From contig JAEXTU010000365.1 of NCBI GenBank assembly GCA_023453335.1, positions 1 to 5,388 on the forward strand: DNA of 5,388 nt. Reading direction: 5' to 3'. The stretch is from Pseudomonadota bacterium (GTDB lineage: Bacteria > Desulfobacterota > Desulfovibrionia > Desulfovibrionales > Desulfovibrionaceae). The notes below the pieces were generated by a model. The model saw only the letters and a list, made by a program, of their open reading frames with translations. It made no database searches and was not told the origin of the DNA. Positions 1 to 4,805 of this stretch are shown one piece after another (position 1 is the stretch's first letter; each line of letters starts with the position of its first letter). Made by a program: the position numbers and the translations under genes.

Positions 1-759
1 GCCCGCGGCCTGGATTGCCACCAGTTTGGGCAGGGAGGCCACCAGGCCCAGGGATTTGAGCTCGGTGAAGCCCAGCCAGGCCCCCAGGAGCAGGGTGCCG
101 TTGCCCGCGGGCAGGACCAGGGTGTCCGGGGACCGCCAGCCCAGCTGCTCGGCCACCTCGTAGGCGAAGGTCTTGGTGCCGTGGAAGAAGTAGGGGTTCC
201 AGACGTGGCTGGCGTAGAAGGTGTCGCTGGCCGCGGCCATGCAGGCGGCCGCGGTGTCCTCCCGGGAGCCCGGCACCTCGACCAGTTCGGCCCCGTAGAG
301 CCGGATCTGGGCCAGCTTGCCCGGGGAGTTGCCCGCGGGCACGAAGATGCGACAGCGGATTCTCGCCTTGGCGCAGTAGGCGGCCACCGCGCAACCCGCG
401 TTGCCCGAGGAGTCCTCCACCACCGCCGGCACCCCCAACTCGGCGGCCTTGGCGATCATGACCGCGGCCCCGCGGTCCTTGTAGGACCCGGTGGGGAAGA
501 GCTGCTCCTGCTTGGCCAGCACGGTGCGGCCGCCCAGGGTGACGGGCAGGAGCGGGGTGAAGCCCTCGCCCAGGGTGAGGGGCCGGGCCACGGGCAGGGC
601 CTCGGCGTAGCGCCAGAGGTCCGCGGGCCGCCAGGCCAGGGACGCGGGGTCCAGGCGGGGGGTGAAGTCCAGGTCCAGGAGTCCGCCGCAGTCGCAGCGC
701 CAGCGGATGTCGCTGTCCTGGTAGCGGGCGGAGCAGGCGGGGCAGACGAGCTGGGCCAT
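1..759 (-). CDS. thrC: Threonine synthase-like PLP-dependent enzyme (3' end outside window)
   Basis: Threonine synthase converts O-phosphohomoserine to threonine and phosphate in the cytoplasm using pyridoxal phosphate. The 253 visible residues begin with a rubredoxin/zinc-ribbon-like cluster (C6-x2-C9 and C22-x-C24). The fold-type II PLP core follows: the motif TGSYKDRG places the Schiff-base lysine at about K94, EDSSGNAG (115-122) is the substrate/cofactor loop, and PAGNGT (217-222) is the glycine-rich phosphate-binding loop. The start is ATG at 759, preceded by a G-rich Shine-Dalgarno (GGGGGA, about 5 bases away), and it gives the full cysteine cluster. Family members are usually 350-450 residues, so roughly a third is missing beyond position 1. 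It lies downstream of, and on the same strand as, the larB-ridA unit but behind a terminator. Related fold-type II enzymes (cysteate synthase, serine/threonine dehydratase) cannot be fully excluded without the C-terminus; the symbol is therefore tentative. Confidence 0.82.
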   Translation of the reverse strand, partial: MAQLVCPACSARYQDSDIRWRCDCGGLLDLDFTPRLDPASLAWRPADLWRYAEALPVARPLTLGEGFTPLLPVTLGGRTVLAKQEQLFPTGSYKDRGAAVMIAKAAELGVPAVVEDSSGNAGCAVAAYCAKARIRCRIFVPAGNSPGKLAQIRLYGAELVEVPGSREDTAAACMAAASDTFYASHVWNPYFFHGTKTFAYEVAEQLGWRSPDTLVLPAGNGTLLLGAWLGFTELKSLGLVASLPKLVAIQAAG

Positions 760-850
760 GGTTTCCCCCGGCTTGCGCGATCCGGCTCGATTCACCCCGC
801 CGGCCGCGTTGGACGCCGCATTAGAGATTCCCAAGAAATTCTTTAGACCC

Positions 851-879
851 ACGATACACCGAGGGCCGCCATCCCGCAA
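851..879 (-). promoter_or_regulatory. Weak candidate promoter for the threonine synthase-like gene
   Basis: On the minus strand a -35-like TTGCGG (874-879) and a -10-like TATCGT (851-856) are separated by exactly 17 bases. They would start transcription about 80-85 bases upstream of the ATG at 759. The matches to the sigma70 consensus are only 3/6 and 4/6, so this is the best spaced candidate found rather than a convincing promoter. Confidence 0.22.
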
Positions 880-1001
880 GAATGCGCAAGATTCCCCCCG
901 GAGCCAGTGCTCGCGGGCCGTTGCCCGATTGCACTACAATGAAATCAACTCCGCGTATTCAAATAGGAAAATAACAAAAAGAGGCGCCGAGGCCATATCT
1001 C

Positions 1002-1017
1002 CACGGCCAGGGCCGTG
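1002..1017. repeat. Perfect inverted repeat CACGGCC-AG-GGCCGTG
   Basis: Two 7-base arms are separated by 2 bases, so as RNA this would be a 6-bp stem with a 4-base loop. It lies just beyond the ridA terminator in the direction of transcription. The T-rich run on the minus strand (CTCTTTTTGTTATTTT, 968-983) begins about 18 bases further on, too far for a standard intrinsic terminator. It may be a backup terminator, a regulator site, or chance. Confidence 0.45.
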
Positions 1018-1032
1018 AATCTCGGGCAAGGG

Positions 1033-1064
1033 AGAAGCAAAGAAGGGCGATTCACGAATCGCCC
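1033..1064 (-). terminator. Rho-independent terminator of the larB-ridA unit
   Basis: GGGCGATTC (1045-1053) and GAATCGCCC (1056-1064) form a perfect inverted repeat, giving an 8-bp stem with a 4-base loop. Read on the minus strand the hairpin is followed at once by the T-rich tail TTCTTTGCTTCT (1044-1033). On the plus strand the following bases are GC-rich, so it works in the minus direction. It starts about 40 bases after the ridA stop codon, as expected for the end of the operon. Confidence 0.85.
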
Positions 1065-1104
1065 GGCAGGCTGACCGCCCCGGCGCGTGCCTGGGCCGGG
1101 GCCG

Positions 1105-1479
1105 CTACTCCACCGCGGCCACGGACGCGATCTCGACCAGCAGCCCGTGGTGCAGCCCGGGGCAGGGGACCACGGCGCGGGCCGGGGCGTGGGCCCCGAA
1201 GAAGGCGGCGTAGGCCGCGTTGACCCGGGGCCAGAGCGCGATGTCCGCCACGTAGACCGTGCAGGAAAGCACCTTGTCCCGGCCGGAGCCGGCGGCCAGG
1301 AGCACCGCCTCCACGTTCTCCAGGGCCTGGCGGGTCTGCTCCTCCACCGGCCCGTCCACCTTCGCGCCGGAGGGAGTGATGGGCAGCATGCCGGACACGT
1401 ACACCAGGCCGCCGTGCACCATGCCCTGGCTGTAGTGGCCGGCCGGGGCCGGGGCCTTCGGGGTGGAGACGGGTCGCAT
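1105..1479 (-). CDS. RidA family (YjgF/YER057c/UK114) enamine/imine deaminase-like protein
   Basis: RidA proteins are small cytoplasmic trimers that hydrolyse reactive enamines and imines such as 2-aminoacrylate, released by PLP-dependent dehydratases. This protein has 124 residues, the normal family size. It shows the family order: GHYSQGM (14-20, matching GPYSQA), LVYVSGMLP (25-33), NVEAVLLAAG (55-64), the N-x2-Y-x2-FF stretch (87-94), PARAVV (99-104) and LLVEIASVA (113-121). R101 and E116 correspond to the active-site Arg and Glu of canonical RidA, so deaminase activity is plausible, although the segment between them (PCPGLHHG) differs from the usual VxxLP pattern. The ATG at 1479 has a GGAGG ribosome binding site 4 bases upstream (1484-1488) and follows the stop of the SGNH gene by 14 bases, so it is last in the operon. 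A longer frame through it (to 2337) is only the shadow of the SGNH gene. Confidence 0.9.
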   Translation of the reverse strand: MRPVSTPKAPAPAGHYSQGMVHGGLVYVSGMLPITPSGAKVDGPVEEQTRQALENVEAVLLAAGSGRDKVLSCTVYVADIALWPRVNAAYAAFFGAHAPARAVVPCPGLHHGLLVEIASVAAVE

Positions 1480-1493
1480 GGGGCCTCCGGCGC

Positions 1494-2681
1494 TCAGGGC
1501 GCGAGCTTGGCGGCCACGGCCTTGGCCAGGGCGGTGTAGCCGGCGCGGTTGAAATGCCTCCAGTCCTGGGGGCCGTGGATGAACTCCTGCCTGGCCGCCT
1601 CGCGCAGGGCGGCGCGGGGATCGATGACGCCTAGGCCCTGGGCCAGGGCCGCGTCGCGCACCGCGGCGAAGATGCGCTCGCTGCGGGCGCGCGCCGCCTT
1701 GGCCGGGAAGCGGTTCTCGCCTGGGGTGGCGCGCGCGGCATGCACCGTGTCCGTGGCCAGGTCGTAGCAGCCCAGAGGCGAGGGCACGTAGACCACGGCC
1801 TTCCTGGCCGCGGCGAATTCGGGCCGGGCGGCCAGCTCGGCCAGGCAGGCGTCGAGCATGGCCAGGGACACGTCTAGTTCGCTGTCGGTGAGGCCCAGAG
1901 CCGGGCCCTGCAGGTAGTTGGGCAACTCCACCACCGCCCCGCCCACCGTGGCGCGGTTGATGCGTACCGGGGGCTGCGGCCCGGGGGCATCCTCCAGCAC
2001 GGTCTTCCCGCGGCGCGCGCCCTTGATGGCCCGGTTCACGGCCCGGTCCACGGCCTGGCCCAGGAAGCGGCCGAAGAGCAGGTTGGCCAGGAAGGAGGGG
2101 GCCGGGGTCTCCTCGGCCACCACCCGGCGCACCAGGGCCGTGGCCCGGGCCGGGTCGGCCAGGTCGGGCACCTCCACCGAGGGCACCCGCCGCCGCACCG
2201 AGACCATGGTCTCGTTCAGGTCGTCGCCCTCGTAGAAATACACCAGCACCGTGCCCGGTTCGGGCATGGCGAAGCGCCACAGGGCGCGCAGGAAGCGCAG
2301 GTCGGCCAGGGGGTAGACCAGCATGCCGTCCATGCACCCCGCCCCGGAGCGACCGAAGCTCACCACGTCGCGGCCGGTGAGCCGGTGCAGCACGTGGGCG
2401 CTGGAATAGTCGGGCCGGCCCGCGGGGTCGGCGCCGAGCAGCCAGTCGCCCATGCCCTGGGCGTAGGCGTCGCCGAAGAGAGCGATGTAGCCCGGCCGCG
2501 GGGCCGCGGCCTCTTTGGAGCTCTGGCAGAGGATGCGGGCCTCGGGCCGCAGGTACTCCTGTTTGTCCAGGGGCAGCTCGCCCAGGATGCGCGGGAACAG
2601 GAGGAACTCGAAGACCAGGTAGGCCAGGAGCACGCTGCCCCCGAGCAGGAGCAGGTTGCCGCGCCAGGGGCCGGCGCTCAT
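1494..2681 (-). CDS. Membrane-anchored SGNH-fold protein with altered catalytic residues
   Basis: This 395-residue protein has an N-terminal hydrophobic segment (about 9-29), probably an uncleaved anchor, followed by a domain expected in the periplasm. SGNH/GDSL proteins hydrolyse or transfer acyl groups, and those beside polysaccharide genes often modify glycans. The blocks are recognisable: block I FGDAYAQGMGDW (69-80), a block II-like Gly (SFGRSGAG, 108-115), block III YEGDDLN (150-156), and block V D373-x-x-H376 followed by FNRAGY. However, block I has Ala72 where the nucleophilic Ser belongs, and block III has Asp153 where the oxyanion-hole Asn is usual. It is therefore either inactive or works differently. 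YVPSPLGCYD (298-307) resembles a segment I associate with this subgroup. The ATG at 2681 overlaps the stop of the preceding gene (ATGA) and has GGAGGGG 5 bases upstream, which decides against the longer frame from 2771. Substrate unknown. Confidence 0.8.
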   Translation of the reverse strand: MSAGPWRGNLLLLGGSVLLAYLVFEFLLFPRILGELPLDKQEYLRPEARILCQSSKEAAAPRPGYIALFGDAYAQGMGDWLLGADPAGRPDYSSAHVLHRLTGRDVVSFGRSGAGCMDGMLVYPLADLRFLRALWRFAMPEPGTVLVYFYEGDDLNETMVSVRRRVPSVEVPDLADPARATALVRRVVAEETPAPSFLANLLFGRFLGQAVDRAVNRAIKGARRGKTVLEDAPGPQPPVRINRATVGGAVVELPNYLQGPALGLTDSELDVSLAMLDACLAELAARPEFAAARKAVVYVPSPLGCYDLATDTVHAARATPGENRFPAKAARARSERIFAAVRDAALAQGLGVIDPRAALREAARQEFIHGPQDWRHFNRAGYTALAKAVAAKLAP

Positions 2682-3910
2682 GCCTGCCCCTCCGGCCCGG
2701 CGGGCCGGCCGGGCGGTGCGGTGCAGGCGCCCAGGGCCAGGCCCAGCAGGGTCATGGCCGCGGACAGCCACCAGTTGCGGTAGAAGCTGTGCGCGGACAT
2801 GCCGCTGGCCAGGTAGCCTACGAAGGCGGACCAGAAGCAGGCCGCGGCGAACCAGTGGGTGAAGTCCCGGGCCGGCCGGCCCCGGTCCTCGCCGGCTTGG
2901 GCCAGGGCCGCTCGGATGCGCCGGCCTTCGCGCACCACGAAGCCCCCGGCGAAGGTCACGAACACCGCCAACCCCACCAGGCCGGACTCGGCCAGGAACT
3001 GGAGGTAGATGTTATGGGGGTGGGGCATGTCGTCGCCGAAGCGGGCCGGGTCGAACACGTAGCCCAGCTGGCGGTAGCCCGGCTCGAAGGCGTTGACCCC
3101 GGCCCCCAGCAGGGGATGGGCCTTCCAGACCTGGATGGCCACGCCCCAGATCTCCCAGCGGGCGTCGGCGGCCACGTCGTGCGGGTTCAGGTGGCCGGGC
3201 CGGGCCAGGAGCAGGGCCGCCAGGGCCAGGGCAGCCACCAGGATGGCCTTGCGGGTGCTCATGCGCATCCAGAAGAAGGCCAGGGCTGCGGCGCACAGGC
3301 CGACCCAGCCGCTGCGAGCCTCGGCCCCGGCCCAGGTGATGAGCCCGGGCAGGGCCACCAGGGCGGTGGCCAGCCAGCGCTGCCAGGCGGGCCAGGCCCG
3401 GGGCAGGAACAGGGGCAGGCAGAAGCACAGGGGCAGGGCCAGGGACATGAGGTTGCCCACCCGCTTCTCGGCGATCCAGCCGTGGCTGCCCATCTCCCAG
3501 GTGCCGGCCAGGCCGCGCAGGCAGGCCATGCCCGCGAAGGCCCAGGCGAACAGGCCCAGGTCGCGCCAGGAGCGCACCACCTCCAAACCGGCCAGGACCA
3601 GCAGCGGCCCCTTGTACCAGATGTGTTTGAGCACATAGAGGCCCGAGGTCGGGGACACGCTGTGGAACACGCCGAAGAGGATGAGCCCCAGGAACAGGAA
3701 ATAGGGCCAGCGCGGCCGCAGCCGGCGCAGGTTGGAGCCTGGCCAGTCCAGCAGGTAGTAGCCGGCCAGGCTGGCGAAGGCGCCCACCGCCCCGGCCTCG
3801 AACACCGCGGTGCCCAGGCCCAGGCCCAGGATGTGCACCACCAGGGACAGGCGCAACAGGTCCAGGGCGCGGGCGGCCCAGGCCGTCCGTCGGTTCGCGC
3901 CGGTGCTCAA
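2678..3910 (-). CDS. O-antigen ligase/polymerase family membrane protein (Wzy/WaaL type)
   Basis: This is an inner-membrane protein of 410 residues with about ten to twelve hydrophobic segments (for example 20-38, 69-86, 117-133, 152-171, 178-195, 220-237, 304-325, 352-372, 381-397). Family members join or polymerise undecaprenyl-linked glycans at the periplasmic face. The Wzy_C signature is clear: Arg199 in EARSGW, then a large loop with KAHPLLGAG (263-271, His265) and MPHPHNIYLQFLAESG (295-310, His297/His299), followed by a membrane segment. Ligase and polymerase cannot be told apart from sequence alone. The start is taken as TTG at 3910, overlapping the larB stop as TTGA, with GGGAGAG just upstream; no ATG occurs until about residue 128, inside the membrane domain, and upstream codons are larB read in the wrong frame. 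It is followed by the SGNH gene through an ATGA overlap, so the two are probably co-translated and may act on the same glycan. Confidence 0.88.
   Translation of the reverse strand: MSTGANRRTAWAARALDLLRLSLVVHILGLGLGTAVFEAGAVGAFASLAGYYLLDWPGSNLRRLRPRWPYFLFLGLILFGVFHSVSPTSGLYVLKHIWYKGPLLVLAGLEVVRSWRDLGLFAWAFAGMACLRGLAGTWEMGSHGWIAEKRVGNLMSLALPLCFCLPLFLPRAWPAWQRWLATALVALPGLITWAGAEARSGWVGLCAAALAFFWMRMSTRKAILVAALALAALLLARPGHLNPHDVAADARWEIWGVAIQVWKAHPLLGAGVNAFEPGYRQLGYVFDPARFGDDMPHPHNIYLQFLAESGLVGLAVFVTFAGGFVVREGRRIRAALAQAGEDRGRPARDFTHWFAAACFWSAFVGYLASGMSAHSFYRNWWLSAAMTLLGLALGACTAPPGRPAGPEGQA
2687..2693 (-). promoter_or_regulatory. Ribosome binding site fixing the SGNH gene start
   Basis: GGAGGGG on the minus strand sits 5 bases before the ATG at 2681, inside the 3' end of the upstream gene. 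It supports the overlapping ATGA start over the in-frame ATG at 2771, which would add 30 Gly/Pro/Arg-rich residues before the membrane anchor. Confidence 0.7.
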
Positions 3911-4680
3911 CGGCTCTCCCGGTTGCGCAGGATCTTGGCCGCCACGCAGGCCGCGCCGAAGCCGTTGTCGATGTTCACCACGCTGATGCCCGGGGCGCAG
4001 GAATTGAGCATGGCGAGCAGGGCGGCCACCCCGCCGAAGGACGCGCCGTAGCCCGTGGAGGTGGGCACCGCCACCACCGGCGCGGGCAGCAGCCCGGCCA
4101 GCACGCTGGGCAGGGCCCCGTCCATGCCGGCCACGGCGACGATCACCCCGGCCGTGGCCAGGGACTCCACGTGCGGGGCCAGCCGGTGCAGCCCGGCCAC
4201 CCCCACGTCGGGCACGAAGCCGGTGTCCAGGCCGAAGAAGCGGGCGGCGCCCAGGGCCTCCAGGGCCACCTTGTGGTCCGCGGCCCCGGCCGAAACCACC
4301 AGGCATTCGCCGATGGTGGGCTGGGGGCCGTCCAGGTTCAGGCGGAAATTGGCCGCGAACAGGCCGGACCGGGCGTGGTATTCGCCGGCCGGGAACTCGG
4401 CCAGCAGGAATTTGCCCTGCATGGCGTCCACCCGGGTGGCCAGCACCGGCTTGCCGTCCCCGGCCAGGCCGCGCACGGCCTCGGAGAGCTGGTCCAGCCC
4501 CTTGCCCGGGGCGAAGACCACCTCGGGCAGGCCGGCCCGGCGCGTGCGGTGCGGGTCCAGGGTCACGCCTGCCGCGCCGGCGGCCAGGGGCTCGTCGTCC
4601 AGGGTGGCGGCGGCCTCGTCCGGGGTCAGGGAGCCCCGGGACACGCGGTCCAGCAGTTTGCGCAGCGCCTTGGTATCCAT
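3907..4680 (-). CDS. larB: LarB, nickel-pincer cofactor biosynthesis carboxylase/hydrolase
   Basis: LarB (pyridinium-3,5-biscarboxylic acid mononucleotide synthase) carboxylates and hydrolyses nicotinic acid adenine dinucleotide, the first step to the nickel-pincer nucleotide of lactate racemase LarA and related enzymes. The 257 residues match the family length. An N-terminal helical region (3-27) is followed by LDPHRTRRAGLPEVVF (41-56), then a PurE-like domain: DVGVAGLHRL (158-167), VAVAGMDGALPSV (181-193), VPTSTGYGASFGG (205-217), MLNSCAPG (224-231) and VNIDNGFGAA (235-244). C228 in the NSC motif corresponds to the catalytic cysteine described for LarB. The segment SAGAADHKVALEA (130-142) deviates from the usual TAGTSD-PVA-EEA pattern. 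The ATG at 4680 has AAGGAG 8 bases upstream; a longer frame to 4719 lacks a better site. No larA, larC or larE is in the window. It is the first gene of the four-gene unit, followed by an O-antigen ligase-like gene overlapping by 4 bases. Confidence 0.93.
   Translation of the reverse strand: MDTKALRKLLDRVSRGSLTPDEAAATLDDEPLAAGAAGVTLDPHRTRRAGLPEVVFAPGKGLDQLSEAVRGLAGDGKPVLATRVDAMQGKFLLAEFPAGEYHARSGLFAANFRLNLDGPQPTIGECLVVSAGAADHKVALEALGAARFFGLDTGFVPDVGVAGLHRLAPHVESLATAGVIVAVAGMDGALPSVLAGLLPAPVVAVPTSTGYGASFGGVAALLAMLNSCAPGISVVNIDNGFGAACVAAKILRNRESR
3914..3920 (-). promoter_or_regulatory. Ribosome binding site for the TTG start of the O-antigen ligase-like gene
   Basis: GGGAGAG on the minus strand lies within the last codons of larB, with its GGGAG core 5 bases before the TTG at 3910. 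Together with the TTGA stop/start overlap it is the main reason for calling this unusual start codon. Confidence 0.55.
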
Positions 4681-4737
4681 GGTGTCCACTCCTTCCCGGC
4701 GGCAGCAGGGGAAACCCACCGCCAGGAGACCGGCCGC

Positions 4738-4766
4738 ACGCTATGGGACCTTGCCCCGGAGGTCAA
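4738..4766 (-). promoter_or_regulatory. Candidate sigma70-type promoter for larB and its operon
   Basis: On the minus strand TTGACC (4761-4766, 5/6 match to the -35 consensus) is followed after exactly 17 bases by TAGCGT (4738-4743, 3/6 match to the -10). Transcription would begin near 4730, leaving a leader of about 50 bases before the larB ATG at 4680. The -35 is good and the spacing ideal, but the -10 is poor, so this is a candidate only. Confidence 0.4.
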
Positions 4767-4776
4767 CTGGGGAGGC

Positions 4777-4805
4777 TTGCACTCTTGCCCGGTTGCAGCT
4801 AGGAT
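4777..4805 (+). promoter_or_regulatory. Possible promoter overlapping the start of the sensor gene
   Basis: TTGCAC (4777-4782) and TAGGAT (4800-4805) are spaced by 17 bases on the plus strand, with 3/6 and 4/6 consensus matches. The -10-like element overlaps the ATG at 4804, so if it is real the transcript would begin near 4812 and translation would have to start at the in-frame GTG at 4813 or later. The same stretch has three TTGC words at exact 8-base steps (4777, 4785, 4793). Weak evidence. Confidence 0.2.

Larger units (their letters stand above)
760..1104. other. Intergenic region between ridA and the threonine synthase-like gene
   Basis: This gap of about 345 bases has no credible gene. 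It contains the operon terminator (1033-1064), a perfect inverted repeat (1002-1017), an A/T-rich stretch around 940-982 that stands out from the GC-rich surroundings, a small palindrome AAGAA-A-TTCTT (833-843), and two near-identical 9-mers CGCAAGAAT/CGCAAGATT spaced 10 bases apart (875-893). The only open frame spanning it on the plus strand (758-1018) has Arg/Pro-rich low-information content and no ribosome binding site. The region most likely carries the promoter and leader of the threonine synthase-like gene. Confidence 0.6.

Noticed and set aside
181..846. 221-codon open frame on the plus strand
   Set aside because: It is antisense to the threonine synthase-like gene; the translation is Gly/Ala/His-rich low-information sequence, typical of antisense frames in GC-rich DNA.
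931..955. Possible promoters around the A/T-rich stretch (for example TACAAT on the plus strand, TTGAAT...TTGTAG on the minus strand)
   Set aside because: The plus-strand element has no partner -35 at proper spacing and no plus-strand gene follows; the minus-strand pair has a very poor -10 match.
758..1018. 86-codon plus-strand frame across the intergenic region
   Set aside because: No ribosome binding site, no recognisable protein features, and it runs through the candidate promoter area and inverted repeat of opposite-strand genes.
1480..2337. Upstream extension of the RidA frame giving a 410-residue fusion
   Set aside because: The added part is the SGNH gene read in the wrong frame (Arg/Gly/Pro-rich); RidA has its own ATG with a GGAGG site and normal family length.
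2682..2771. 30-codon N-terminal extension of the SGNH protein
   Set aside because: It overlaps the end of the ligase-like gene and adds Pro/Gly/Arg-rich residues before a good membrane anchor; the ATGA overlap start has a strong ribosome binding site.
2789..4051. 420-codon plus-strand frame
   Set aside because: Antisense to the ligase-like gene; the composition (Gly/Gln/His/Ala-rich) and lack of any motif mark it as a shadow.
3911..4306. Upstream extension of the ligase-like frame
   Set aside because: The residues are larB sequence in another frame, rich in Gly/Arg/Pro and unlike a membrane protein N-terminus.
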